A stretch of DNA of 64,000 nt from JBMYRH01 sp049602155 (GCA_049602155.1 JBMYRH010000025.1:14223-78222), one strand, 5' to 3'. Positions 40,600 through 50,000 are shown, counted from the stretch's first letter. Notes: generated by a model from the letters alone, not told the origin. Made by a program: numbers and translations.

Positions 40600-42266
40600 G
40601 CTTTGGGCGCTGGCGGTGGACCCCCTTGCTCATCAGCGCCCTTTGCGCAGGGTGCCATGTAGAGGTGTGGCTTGGGGACGCCGCAGACGCCAGTTCGAGC
40701 GTTGTTCACGGGGACCAAGACGATGCGATTGAAGTGGGCCGCAGCCCCTGCCTCGTGGCCTACCCGAGCGCGCTGGACATGGGAGTCGTTCGCCAAGGAG
40801 AGGTGAAAACACAGGCCGTGTCCCTCAGAAACACCTGCGCCGAGACCGTGGCCCTCACGGGGGTGCTAATGAGTGGGAGCGCTGCGTTCACGCTTGAGTT
40901 AGAGGGTGTGGCGTGGGTCGCGACCATCGTCACTGCGACGGAGGGCGTCGCCCTCCAAGAGCCCGTGTTGATCGAGGCCGGGCAGGAGTTTGTCGCCCCG
41001 GTGACCTTCTCGCCGACACACGGAGAGGGAGCCTATGCGAACATTGTCTGGGTCTCAGACGATCCCTTTGGCGGTTTTGGCCTCGCCGCCCAGGTCAAGG
41101 CAAACACTGCACTCCCATGTCTCGTGACGTTCCCGAAGAGCCTCGACTTTGCTGGCACGTTGGTCGGAGAGTCCTCAGAGCGGCCGATCTTGCTGAAGTC
41201 CTGTGGCGCCGCGCCGCTCTCGCTCGAGGCCCTGAGCTTCACAGGACCTGACTTCGCGCGCTTTGGCTGGTTGGCCGACAGTGAGCCTTTTGCTGGAGCG
41301 TTGATGCCCGGCGAGGTGCGTCACTTGACGCTCACGTACTCACCCACGGAGACGGCCACAGTCGGAGACACGGGTTTACCGGTCTTGGAGGCCGCCCTTA
41401 TGGTGATTGAGAGCGACGCCTTTAAGGGAGATTGGATAATCCCGGTCTCGGGCTTCGGAGCAGAGGAGCCGTGCCCTCACGCCATCATCGCTCCCGGTAC
41501 ACCGAGCGAGGCGCCCCCTGAGTCGGGGCTCATCTTCGACGGGAAGCTAAGCTATGGCGTGGCCGCTCCAGTGGTGTCGTGGGAGTGGTCTGTGGAGCCT
41601 CCGCCCGGAGCGTTGGTGACCCTCGAGCCGGTGGACGGACCAGCCGTAATGCAGTTGATGCCTCAGGCACTGGGGCGCCACACTGTGAGCCTGAGTGTGA
41701 CGGATGAAAAGGGGATGGAGGCCTGCGCGCCGGCGGTCCATGTTGTCGATTTTGTGGAGGTGACGGGCTTGGCTGTCGAGCTGTGGTGGGATGGCGGCAA
41801 TGACCTCGATATCCACCTTTTGCACGAGTTGGCTGTGGGACTGGACCTCGATGGAGATGGGCAGTTCGACGGATGGTTCGATAAGCCGTTTGATACGTTT
41901 TGGGCGAACCCAAACCCCAACTGGGGAGTCGTGGAGGGGCAGGGGGACTCGGATGATCCCAGCCTCGCGTTTGACGATTACGATGGCTGGGGGCCAGAGC
42001 GAATCGTGTTGTCTATGCCAGAGGAGGCGCGCTCTTATCGTGTCGGCGTGCACCACTGGGATGACCGTGACAACGGCCCAGTAAGCGCGTGGGTGCGGGT
42101 GTGGCACGATGGCGCCCTTGTTCACGAGGCGAGCCTCGAGGCGATGCCGGAGCACGCCCTGTGGGACCTCGGGAGCGTTGCGCCCGACGGGCAGTGGATC
42201 AGCCCTGGCGAGACCCCTGTCGTGCTCCTTGACGTGGTGCGACCTGTGGAGCTGAAGGGGCCTTGA
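40596..42266 (+). CDS. Surface lipoprotein: choice-of-anchor-like, PKD-like and DUF2135-like domains
   Basis: This 556-residue protein starts at a TTG overlapping the anti-sigma stop. The signal (MSFGRWRWTPLLISALCAGC) ends in a lipobox. Two Ig-like repeats follow, each with a Pro-x-x-L-x-F/MG pattern (YPSALDMGVVRQGEVKT and FPKSLDFAGTLVGE), like choice-of-anchor/ASH domains, then a PKD-like domain (SGLIFDGKLSYGVAAPVVSWEWSV). The last 180 residues resemble DUF2135/YfaP: GGNDLDIHLLH, DLDGDGQFDGW, DDYDGWGPERIVLS, YRVGVHHWDD. This end is closely related to that of the downstream gene. It is probably displayed on the cell surface; the ligand is unknown. Confidence 0.82.
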   Translation: MSFGRWRWTPLLISALCAGCHVEVWLGDAADASSSVVHGDQDDAIEVGRSPCLVAYPSALDMGVVRQGEVKTQAVSLRNTCAETVALTGVLMSGSAAFTLELEGVAWVATIVTATEGVALQEPVLIEAGQEFVAPVTFSPTHGEGAYANIVWVSDDPFGGFGLAAQVKANTALPCLVTFPKSLDFAGTLVGESSERPILLKSCGAAPLSLEALSFTGPDFARFGWLADSEPFAGALMPGEVRHLTLTYSPTETATVGDTGLPVLEAALMVIESDAFKGDWIIPVSGFGAEEPCPHAIIAPGTPSEAPPESGLIFDGKLSYGVAAPVVSWEWSVEPPPGALVTLEPVDGPAVMQLMPQALGRHTVSLSVTDEKGMEACAPAVHVVDFVEVTGLAVELWWDGGNDLDIHLLHELAVGLDLDGDGQFDGWFDKPFDTFWANPNPNWGVVEGQGDSDDPSLAFDDYDGWGPERIVLSMPEEARSYRVGVHHWDDRDNGPVSAWVRVWHDGALVHEASLEAMPEHALWDLGSVAPDGQWISPGETPVVLLDVVRPVELKGP

Positions 42267-42383
42267 GTTGCGCAAAACCGTGCCACTGAGGGTGTGTTTT
42301 CTCTTGGAGTGCAGATTTTGTGATGGTTGCAGGGTTCGAGGGCCAACCCATGGATAGGTACGACCTAGCCCAGGAGTTCTGCC

Positions 42384-44405
42384 ATGTCCTACGCGACCTT
42401 CTCCCTCCGCCTCTCCCTCTTGGCCTTGTCTTCATGCCTCTGGCTTGCCTGCCAGTCGGGGTATGAGTCGCAGAAGCTCCCGATCCTGGGCCTCGAGTAC
42501 GCAGGCGAGCCCCTGTCAGACGGGGAGCTGGTTCGGCTGACCGTCTTGCCTCCGGAGAGTGAGGAGGGGGCGCTCGTGGCGCGCCTCTCGGTGCTGAATG
42601 TGGGTGTCGCGATGATGGACATCAGGGCCATCCGTATTGAAGGCGAGGCTTCACGGATCTTGGCGGTCCGCTTGGACGGCACTCTTGGCCTTATGAAGCC
42701 CGATGATCCCCCTCGGACGATCGCCTTGATACGCAAAGCGGGAGTAGGAGAGCCGGCCGCCGGCGAGTTGCTTATTGAGACCAATGAGACGTTAAACGGG
42801 GAGCGGATGCGGCGCGTCCCCTTAGTCCTCCACTATCCCGGCGGGCAGCTGATGACGAACCCTTCCGTGGTCGAGTTTGGGGCGACAGAGGTGGGCGAAC
42901 CTGCCCGGCGCTCGCTGGATCTCATCAACACCGGTAAAGCGCCCCTCGTCATCACCTCAATGGGGCTGTCTGGTCACCGTGGTTTCTCTATCTTTGAAGG
43001 CGATGGCAGCCTGTTGGACGGTGCGGACGAGGAGCGTGTTCAGCTCGATCCGCCGATCCGCCTTGCGCCCGGTGGCACACACGCGCTGAAGGTTCACTAC
43101 GCTGCGGCCACGGCTGATTCGGCGCGCTCAGAGTTGCAAGTGGTCTTGGCGAACGAGGGCGGCGTGAAGGCGGTCCCGCTCTCGGCGAACGCCAGCCTCC
43201 CATGCTTGAGCGTTAACCCGCACGCGATCACCTTTGGTGGCAAGGTGCCGGGGACCACGGGGCGTGTCGACGTAGAGGTGAAATCCTGTGGAGACGAACC
43301 TCTTATTATCGAGGGCGGCCGTGTCCAAAACGACACCGCTCAGGCGTTTCAGTTGGAGGCCATCCTTCAAGGAGACGCGGCGGTTCAGCTGCCGATGACC
43401 CTAGGGATAAACGAGTCCATCACCCTGCGGTTGCGGTTCACGCCGCCTGCCCTAAGCCCCACTGACGAGGCAGGGGAGCGCGTGCCGTTCAAGGCCGAAC
43501 TGCAGCTTTCATCGAATGCTATCCCGGCCCAGCGCAACATCCCCATCGAGGGGCTCGGTGTGGAGGTAGAGTGCCCTACTGCGAAGATCGTCATCCCAGA
43601 GGGCGAGGAGGTCATCCCGCAGACTCTGCTGCACCTCGACGGCACTCAGAGCTACGGTGCGGTGCCTATCGTGGGTTACGAGTGGACCGTGGACCAGCCT
43701 CCAGGGAGCGTGGGTGTGTTCGCGCCCAGCGCGTTGGCTCCGAGCCCTCAGTTCTCAGCTGACGTCGCCGGCCTCTACACATTTCACCTCAAAGTCCGCG
43801 ACGCCAACGGTGAGTCCTGCGGCCCTGCTGCCACGGCACAAGTGCTGGTGGTCCCAGACGATGCACTCCATATCGAGCTGCTCTGGTCGACTCCCGGGGA
43901 CACTGTCGGTCACGATAACGGTTACGAGGTCGGCACTGACCTTGATTTACACCTCGTGCACCCCTTCGCGGCCGGTATCGATATCGACGGTGACGGGAGC
44001 CGAGATGGCTACTTCGACATCCCCTTCGATTGCTTCTGGTCAAACGTTGCACCTGTATGGGGCAGCATGGCTAACGCTGCCTCCCATCCGCGCCTGGATC
44101 GAGATGACACGGATGGTGGCGGGCCCGAGAACATGAACATCGACTCGCCGCAGGATGGCATCACCTACCGTGTCGGCGTTCATTATTGGGACGACCATGA
44201 CTTTGGCCCCTCCTTCGCGACGGTCCGCGTGTATGTCTACGGCAACCTGGTCTACGAAGCGGCAGATGTTCGGCTCGTGAAGGGTGATCTCTGGGATGCC
44301 CTCACGATTGAGTGGCCCAGCGGCAATATCGCCCGCAAATCGACCTCTGAGGACGCACCGGTGATCTACCCGATGACGTACTCCGACGAATTTCCGCACC
44401 CCTAG
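42384..44405 (+). CDS. Paralogous surface lipoprotein with the same domain order
   Basis: This 673-residue protein has AGGAG seven bases before the ATG. The signal (MSYATFSLRLSLLALSSCLWLAC) ends in a lipobox. It has an extra N-terminal beta domain, then choice-of-anchor-like repeats (NPSVVEFGATEVGEPARRSLDL and NPHAITFGGKVPGTTGRVDV) and a PKD-like domain (LHLDGTQSYGAVPIVGYEWTV). The C-terminal DUF2135/YfaP-like domain has GTDLDLHLVHP, DIDGDGSRDGYFD, DTDGGGPENMNI and YRVGVHYWDDHDFGPS. The DxDGDG loop could bind calcium. A 117-base gap separates it from the previous gene, so it may have its own promoter. Confidence 0.82.
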   Translation: MSYATFSLRLSLLALSSCLWLACQSGYESQKLPILGLEYAGEPLSDGELVRLTVLPPESEEGALVARLSVLNVGVAMMDIRAIRIEGEASRILAVRLDGTLGLMKPDDPPRTIALIRKAGVGEPAAGELLIETNETLNGERMRRVPLVLHYPGGQLMTNPSVVEFGATEVGEPARRSLDLINTGKAPLVITSMGLSGHRGFSIFEGDGSLLDGADEERVQLDPPIRLAPGGTHALKVHYAAATADSARSELQVVLANEGGVKAVPLSANASLPCLSVNPHAITFGGKVPGTTGRVDVEVKSCGDEPLIIEGGRVQNDTAQAFQLEAILQGDAAVQLPMTLGINESITLRLRFTPPALSPTDEAGERVPFKAELQLSSNAIPAQRNIPIEGLGVEVECPTAKIVIPEGEEVIPQTLLHLDGTQSYGAVPIVGYEWTVDQPPGSVGVFAPSALAPSPQFSADVAGLYTFHLKVRDANGESCGPAATAQVLVVPDDALHIELLWSTPGDTVGHDNGYEVGTDLDLHLVHPFAAGIDIDGDGSRDGYFDIPFDCFWSNVAPVWGSMANAASHPRLDRDDTDGGGPENMNIDSPQDGITYRVGVHYWDDHDFGPSFATVRVYVYGNLVYEAADVRLVKGDLWDALTIEWPSGNIARKSTSEDAPVIYPMTYSDEFPHP

Positions 44406-44424
44406 GCAGTCTGGTTGGTGACGC

Positions 44425-44892
44425 TTAGTGCTTCATCGCGCGATCGATGTCGCGCTGAGCGTCTCTGGCCTTCACGTCTTGGCGCTTGTCCGCCATACGC
44501 TTGCCGCGACCTAGGCCGATCTCAACCTTCACACGTCCGCCTTTAAAGTAGAGTTGCAGGGGGACGCCGGTGTAGCCCTTCTCCTCTAATCGCTTGATGA
44601 CACGTTTGATCTCATTGCGCTTCAGGAGGAGTTTCCTGCCTCTCGCGGGCTCGTGATTCAGCCGGTTGGCGAAGACGTACTCATGGATGTGGATGTTAGC
44701 GAGCCACAGTTCGCCCTTACGGACGTCGACATAGCCGTCGCCGAAGGTGACGTGCCCTTCACGGAGCGACTTCACCTCACTCCCTACGAGGACCAAACCG
44801 GCCTCGAGGGTCTCCTCGATGGCGTAGCGGTGTCGCGCTTTTCGATTCGTCGCGATGACCCGGTTGTTCTTGTCGCTTTGTCGGTTACCCAT
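44425..44892 (-). CDS. smpB: SsrA-binding protein SmpB
   Basis: This 155-residue SmpB escorts tmRNA to stalled ribosomes for trans-translation. It starts at MGNRQSDKNNRVIATNRKARHRYAIEETLEAG, with AGAGGG eight bases before the ATG; six residues further upstream are possible but less likely. Conserved segments are GLVLVGSEVKSLREG, DGYVDVRKGELWLANIHIHEY, RGRKLLLKRNEI and VPLQLYFKGGRVKVEIGLGRGK, with the basic C-terminal tail that enters the mRNA channel. No tmRNA gene was recognised next to it. Confidence 0.96.
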   Translation of the reverse strand: MGNRQSDKNNRVIATNRKARHRYAIEETLEAGLVLVGSEVKSLREGHVTFGDGYVDVRKGELWLANIHIHEYVFANRLNHEPARGRKLLLKRNEIKRVIKRLEEKGYTGVPLQLYFKGGRVKVEIGLGRGKRMADKRQDVKARDAQRDIDRAMKH

Positions 44893-45474
44893 GCCTAAAC
44901 CCTCTACCATGGCTTGGTGGGCCAGCGGAACTTCTGACGATCAAGTCTGATCTTTTGGGTGATCACTTGTGAGAACGGGTGCTTAGGGACCCCTAGGTGT
45001 AGTGTAATTGAGCCTGATCACGGGTCCAGACGGGTTTCTTGTCTGTTTACCATGGGGTTACAGAAACCTCATTGTTTTCAAAGCTGTAGGCGTCAAGCGA
45101 AAGAAAAACTTCCCCGATTAATTATTCTGTGTCTTGGCGATCCTTTAGCAAATTCAGGCAGTTCCCGCTTGAGGCGGGTGCCCCATCATCTTGTGTCGTT
45201 TTTTGACCGTCTCCCCAACATGTTGACCATGGGTAATCGAAGGGTCATGTTGGCCCCGTCGATGAGGTTGTTGCTGAACGTGGCCTCCGACAAGGACAAA
45301 CCCTTACTCCTGGGGAGGAGAGGGAGGGCGGCTCCTAGGATGGCCATGTAGATTTCACAGGTGGCGTGTGCCCGAGCGCACAGGTCTATCTGCCGCAGAC
45401 CTCTGCCTTGAGAGATCAATCGACACCACACCGGATGCAGTGACCGTGGAATGCACGGCCTGGAGGATCGCCCC
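44893..45474. promoter_or_regulatory. Low-GC gene-free leader upstream of the B12-dependent RNR
   Basis: These 582 bases hold no convincing gene; a 131-codon frame at 44959-45351 has Cys, Arg and Leu use unlike the neighbours and no ribosome site. From about 44940 to 45240 the DNA is visibly richer in A and T than the rest of the window. Structural elements are GTGATCAC (44959-44966) with TGATCAC at 45015-45021, and hairpin CAGAC/GTCTG (45027-45045). Further on are CCCGC/GCGGG with a five-base loop (45164-45178), an eight-base inverted repeat CCAACATG/CATGTTGG (45215-45253) and CTCCT/AGGAG (45307-45320). I could not find a convincing B12 box or NrdR box. Confidence 0.45.
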
Positions 45475-48400
45475 ATGAAGTTTGCGCGTCGTTTCACGAA
45501 GCCGAACACAGACCCCTACTCAGCCATCGTCTTCAAGACGTGGAGCTCAAAGATCACGAACCCGGACGGGTCGGTAGTCTTCGAGGCCCCAGAGGTTGAG
45601 GCCCCAGAGAGCTGGAGCCAAGTCGCGGTTGATGTGCTCGCACAGAAGTATTTCCGCAAAGCGGGTGTCCCTGCGCACCTGAAGCGCGTGAAAGAGGCTG
45701 GTGTCCCGACGTGGTTGCAGCGCTCAGTAGGCGACGGTCAGGCGCTCGCGAAGCTGGACGACGACGCTCGAGAGAGCGGCGAGAAGGACGCCAGGAAGGT
45801 CTTCGACCGACTCGCAGGCTGCTGGACTTATTGGGGACACAAGGCGGGATACTTCGACGCCGAAGAGGACGCACACGCGTTCTTTGATGAGCTTCGTTAC
45901 ATGCTCGCGACCCAGATGGCGGCTCCGAACTCCCCACAGTGGTTCAACACTGGCCTGCATTGGGCCTACGGGATTGACGGCCCCGCTCAGGGTCACCTCT
46001 ACGTGGACCACGAGACAGGCGAGACGTTTAAGAGTGACTCGTCTTACGAGCGGCCTCAGCCGCATGCGTGCTTCATTCAGTCCATCCAAGACGACCTCGT
46101 GAACGAGGGCGGCATCATGGACCTGTGGACGCGAGAGGCGCGCCTCTTCAAGTACGGCTCGGGGACGGGCACGAACTTCTCCAACCTCCGCGGTGAAGGG
46201 GAGCCGCTGAGTGGTGGCGGTCGTTCGAGTGGCTTGATGAGCTTCCTGAAGATCGGCGATCGCGCCGCGGGCGCCATCAAGTCGGGTGGTACGACGCGTC
46301 GCGCAGCGAAGATGGTTGTCTTGGATATCGACCATCCGGATATCGAGTCCTTCATCAACTGGAAGGTCTTCGAGGAGCAGAAGGTCTCAAGCTTGGTGGT
46401 GGGTTCACGCATCAACAACGAGCACTTGAACGGCATCTTGACCGCGATCGCGTCGGGTAAGAAGCAGGGCATGAATGGCGAGAGCACTCGCGCCAGCGTC
46501 AACGGCGAGCTCGCCGATGCGCTGCGCGGCGCACGTGCTGCCGGCGTGTCCGAGAACTACATTCGACGCGCGATCCAGCTCGGTAAGCAGGGCTACACAG
46601 GGGTCTACTTCCCCGAGTACGACACGAACTGGGACTCTGAGGCCTACTACACCGTCAGTGGTCAGAACTCGAACAACTCGGTGCGCGTGAGCAATGAGTT
46701 CATGGTCGCAGTCGAGAAGGACGATGAGTGGTCGTTGATCCAAAGGACTGACGGTGAGGTCGCGCGCAGCTTGGGCGCTCGGGACCTCTGGAGTCAGGTC
46801 TCTTACGCAGCTTGGAGCTGTGCGGACCCCGGCATCCAGTTCGATACGACCATCAACGACTGGCACACGTGCCCAAATGATGGCCGCATCAACGCGTCGA
46901 ACCCGTGCTCTGAGTACATGTTCCTCGATGACACGGCTTGCAACCTCGCGAGCCTGAACTTGATGAAGTATCGCAAGGACGACGGCGCCTTCGATATCGA
47001 GTCCTTCGAGTACGCGGCTCGCCTCTGGACGACCGTCCTTGAGATCTCTGTGGTCATGGCGCAGTTCCCGTCCAAGTCCATCGCGGAGCTGTCCTACATC
47101 TACCGCACCCTTGGGCTTGGCTACGCGAATATCGGCTCATTGCTGATGGTCTCGGGCGTGCCTTATGACTCCGACAAGGGGCGGGCGATTGCCGGCGCTA
47201 TCACCGCGATTTTGACCGGCATCTCGTACGCAACGAGCGCTGAGTTGGCCGGTGAATTCGGTGCCTTCAAGGGCTATGAGAACAACGCCAATGAGATGCT
47301 GCGAGTAATTCGTAATCACCGTCGCGCGGCCTACGGCGAGTTAGAGGGCTACGAGACGCTCAGTGTGAAGCCCGTCCCGCTCGACGCTGACATGGTGCCT
47401 GAGGCGCTGTTTGCATCGGCGAAGGGCGCTTGGGATTTGGCGCTGTCACTCGGTGAGAAGAACGGCTACCGAAACGCCCAGACGACGGTCCTCGCTCCCA
47501 CAGGGACGATTGGCTTGGTCATGGACTGTGACACGACCGGCGTGGAGCCCGACTTTGCGCTGGTGAAGTTCAAGAAGCTGGCTGGCGGCGGTTACTTCAA
47601 GATCATCAATCAATCGGTGCCTGAAGCGCTGCTTCACCTGGGCTACACCCAGGAGCAGGCTGACACGATCGTCGCTTACTGCGTAGGCACAGCGACGCTC
47701 AACGGCGCACCTCATATCAGCACAGAGGTGCTCCTCGAGCTGGGCTTCCCTCAGGAGACCCTCACTAAGCTTGAGGCCGAGCTGGCGAGCAGCTTCGATG
47801 TGACCTTTGCCTTCAATCGGTTCTCCATCGGTGACGATGTCTTGACCGGTCCGCTTGGTTTGGACGAGGCCTTGGTTCAATCGCCGGGCTTCAACGTGCT
47901 CGTCGCGCTGGGCTTCACGCCTGAGCAGATTCGTGAGGCGAACGATGCCATCTGCGGTCGGATGACCGTCGAGGGAGCGCCGTACCTCAAGGATGAGCAC
48001 CTGGCTGTCTTTGATTGCGCCAACAAGTGTGGCCGGTATGGCACACGGTACATCTCAGCCAGCGGACACATTGGGATGATGGCTGCGGCTCAGCCGTTTC
48101 TCTCGGGCGCTATCTCGAAGACCATCAACCTTCCGAACCACGCGACCATCGAGGACGTTGAGGCAGCCTACGCTGAGTCCTGGAAGCTTGGGTTGAAGGC
48201 GATCGCGCTCTACCGAGATGGCTCGAAGTTGAGTCAGCCGTTGAGCGCCACCTCGGATGACAGCTTTGACCTCGAAGTCCCAGAGGAGGCTGCGGCCCCT
48301 GCGAGCCCAGTCGAGCAGGCTGAGCGCATCGTGGTCGAGTACTTGGCGAAGCGGCGGCGTCTGCCAGACCGTCGCGGTGGGTACACGCAGAAGGCGAAGT

Positions 48401-49017
48401 TCGGTGGTCACACAGTGTACCTCCGTACGGGTGAGTACGAGGACGGAAGCCTCGGTGAGATCTTCCTTGATATGCACAAAGAGGGCGCGGCGTTCCGGAG
48501 CATGATGAATTGCTTCGCCATCGCCGTCTCCTTGGGGCTGCAGCACGGGGTACCACTCGAGGAGTACATCGACGCCTTCCTCTTCACGCGCTTTGAGCCG
48601 AACGGCATGGTGCAGGGCAACCCGCACATCAAGATGACGACGTCGATCATCGACTACATCTTCCGTGAGTTGGCGATCACGTACTTGGGTCGCTACGAGT
48701 TGGCTCAGGTGCCGCCAGCCGAGATGGCCGGTGACGGACCTGTGCCACACGGCGTCGATGACGTGAAGCCGTCTTCGGGGGCTGTGAAGCCCGCGGTGCC
48801 TCAGAGTGATCGTTTGCACCTGAGCAGCCAAGTCAGCATCGCCGATGGTGGGATTGCGGCGTTGGCTGTCGGGAGCATTGAGACCTCGGAGTCCGAAGTG
48901 GCGCGCATGAAGGGCTACGTCGGAGACGCCTGCCCTGAGTGTGGTCATATGACGCTCGTCCGCAACGGGACGTGCCTCAAGTGTGTCACCTGTGGCTCCA
49001 CGACGGGCTGCTCCTAA
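45475..49017 (+). CDS. nrdJ: Adenosylcobalamin-dependent (class II) ribonucleoside-diphosphate reductase
   Basis: This 1180-residue enzyme reduces ribonucleotides to deoxyribonucleotides using a B12-derived radical and needs neither oxygen nor a small subunit. It starts at ATG 45475, with GGAGG eight bases upstream. Class II features include MAAPNSPQWFNTGLHW, HACFIQSIQDDL with the first redox Cys, FKYGSGTGTNFS, SGGTTRRAAKMVVLDIDHPDI, and NPCSEYMFLDDTACNLASLNL, where Cys478 is the thiyl radical site beside Glu480. VLAPTGTIGLVMDCDTTGVEP and a phosphate loop follow. The C-terminus has a Cys4 zinc-ribbon-like tail (CPECGHMTLVRNGTCLKCVTCG) for disulfide exchange. A strong terminator follows. Confidence 0.96.
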   Translation: MKFARRFTKPNTDPYSAIVFKTWSSKITNPDGSVVFEAPEVEAPESWSQVAVDVLAQKYFRKAGVPAHLKRVKEAGVPTWLQRSVGDGQALAKLDDDARESGEKDARKVFDRLAGCWTYWGHKAGYFDAEEDAHAFFDELRYMLATQMAAPNSPQWFNTGLHWAYGIDGPAQGHLYVDHETGETFKSDSSYERPQPHACFIQSIQDDLVNEGGIMDLWTREARLFKYGSGTGTNFSNLRGEGEPLSGGGRSSGLMSFLKIGDRAAGAIKSGGTTRRAAKMVVLDIDHPDIESFINWKVFEEQKVSSLVVGSRINNEHLNGILTAIASGKKQGMNGESTRASVNGELADALRGARAAGVSENYIRRAIQLGKQGYTGVYFPEYDTNWDSEAYYTVSGQNSNNSVRVSNEFMVAVEKDDEWSLIQRTDGEVARSLGARDLWSQVSYAAWSCADPGIQFDTTINDWHTCPNDGRINASNPCSEYMFLDDTACNLASLNLMKYRKDDGAFDIESFEYAARLWTTVLEISVVMAQFPSKSIAELSYIYRTLGLGYANIGSLLMVSGVPYDSDKGRAIAGAITAILTGISYATSAELAGEFGAFKGYENNANEMLRVIRNHRRAAYGELEGYETLSVKPVPLDADMVPEALFASAKGAWDLALSLGEKNGYRNAQTTVLAPTGTIGLVMDCDTTGVEPDFALVKFKKLAGGGYFKIINQSVPEALLHLGYTQEQADTIVAYCVGTATLNGAPHISTEVLLELGFPQETLTKLEAELASSFDVTFAFNRFSIGDDVLTGPLGLDEALVQSPGFNVLVALGFTPEQIREANDAICGRMTVEGAPYLKDEHLAVFDCANKCGRYGTRYISASGHIGMMAAAQPFLSGAISKTINLPNHATIEDVEAAYAESWKLGLKAIALYRDGSKLSQPLSATSDDSFDLEVPEEAAAPASPVEQAERIVVEYLAKRRRLPDRRGGYTQKAKFGGHTVYLRTGEYEDGSLGEIFLDMHKEGAAFRSMMNCFAIAVSLGLQHGVPLEEYIDAFLFTRFEPNGMVQGNPHIKMTTSIIDYIFRELAITYLGRYELAQVPPAEMAGDGPVPHGVDDVKPSSGAVKPAVPQSDRLHLSSQVSIADGGIAALAVGSIETSESEVARMKGYVGDACPECGHMTLVRNGTCLKCVTCGSTTGCS

Positions 49018-49054
49018 GGTGCGGCTGACGGGCTCGCCCGTCGCATGACACGAT

Positions 49055-49092
49055 GGCCTCGCCAACTCCTTGGGAGTAGGCGGGGCCTTCTT
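49055..49092 (+). terminator. Intrinsic terminator of nrdJ
   Basis: GGCCTCGCC (49055-49063) pairs with GGCGGGGCC (49079-49087) with one G-T wobble, extended by ACTCC/GGAGT inside, and is followed by TTCTT. It lies 38 bases after the nrdJ stop. It could also serve the converging minus-strand gene, but that side has no T-run. Confidence 0.8.
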
Positions 49093-49121
49093 GCATTCAG
49101 GGGCTGCGCCTGCTTCTCAGA

Positions 49122-50000
49122 CTACCAGTCTGCGCGGTTCACATCTGCGGTCGTGAGGAGGGCCGTGGAGCGCTTGAGCCCCTCGGCGTCGAACTCTAGC
49201 CGTACGCGGTGTGTCCAGCGTTGACTCAAGGCCTTCGCCGTATTCGTCAGGGTCGCCTTAGCGTCTGGACCCCACAGGGCTGCAGTGAGACCGATCACAC
49301 GGCCCGTGGGGATTGGCCCGAACTCTACGGCAAACGAGCCACCTGGTTCGGGTTGGTAGCAGGCCTCGAAGGTCATCTCGGTGGTGGGGAGTCCCTCGGT
49401 CAGCGCAGCGATCGTCGGCAAGACGTCCGCTGCGAAGATCTCGGTGAGCCCTCGGTCCGTCATGGTGAGGCTTAGGGCTTCAGGAGCGAGGCGCCAGCGG
49501 ATCGCGACGTGCGCGACGTTGTGCTCAGAGAACTTGAGGCGGCATCCGCTCAGGCCAGGCGCTCCCGTAGCTTGGTGTAGCCCCTTAAAATGAGTCACGG
49601 AGGCTTTGTCGAAGGGCACAGGGCCTTCGGATAGGGCGACGCGCGTGGGGCTGAGCGGGGCGATGATGCCGAGCTTCATCCCATCGACGCTGCCATCCAG
49701 CGGGATGTGTACGGTCAGGGGGCCCCGAGGCCATCGGCCTTGGAGCCACCGAATCAACCACCGATGTGGCACCCCGAGGGTGCTCTCGATGAGCTGCTGT
49801 AAGCCGGCTCGCATGGGCTCCCGCTTCCCGACCAACCAGGCACCGCGACGGGTCGCCTCTTCATCAGAGCTCACCGCCACACTGCGCATCTTGATCCCAC
49901 GCTCCCCGACCATGCGGACACGATCGAGCGCGTCCTCATCTCCGAGGGTCGCCAGCGCGATTTGCCAGCTCGAGTTGTCGCCCTGTCCCTGCTTGCTCAC
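49122..50000 (-). CDS. Hypothetical cytosolic protein
   Basis: About 292 residues from a GTG at 50000 (weak GCGGA upstream); the open frame extends 21 codons further. There is no signal peptide or membrane helix. The N-terminal 40 residues (SWQIALATLGDEDALDRVRMVGERGIKMRSVAVSSDEEA) are mixed, then there is a helical stretch with many Arg and Trp (GVPHRWLIRWLQGRWPRGP), and the rest is beta-rich (LKFSEHNVAHVAIRWRLAPEALSLTM). No family is recognised. The two flanking genes are not on its strand, so it is probably transcribed alone. Confidence 0.65.
   Translation of the reverse strand: MSKQGQGDNSSWQIALATLGDEDALDRVRMVGERGIKMRSVAVSSDEEATRRGAWLVGKREPMRAGLQQLIESTLGVPHRWLIRWLQGRWPRGPLTVHIPLDGSVDGMKLGIIAPLSPTRVALSEGPVPFDKASVTHFKGLHQATGAPGLSGCRLKFSEHNVAHVAIRWRLAPEALSLTMTDRGLTEIFAADVLPTIAALTEGLPTTEMTFEACYQPEPGGSFAVEFGPIPTGRVIGLTAALWGPDAKATLTNTAKALSQRWTHRVRLEFDAEGLKRSTALLTTADVNRADW

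Noticed and set aside
44959..45351. 131-codon plus-strand frame in the nrdJ leader
   Set aside because: No ribosome site, unusual amino acid use and no domain; treated as non-coding leader.
44893..45474. tmRNA (ssrA) gene next to smpB
   Set aside because: Neither the tRNA-like 5' and 3' ends nor a tag-peptide frame ending in Ala-Ala could be found.
44893..45474. Classical cobalamin riboswitch upstream of nrdJ
   Set aside because: No B12-box-like sequence was seen. A covariance search would be decisive; without it I only list the region as a structured leader.
48055..49065. 336-codon minus-strand frame opposite the end of nrdJ
   Set aside because: No recognisable motif, and the opposite strand encodes the conserved NrdJ C-terminus and zinc ribbon.
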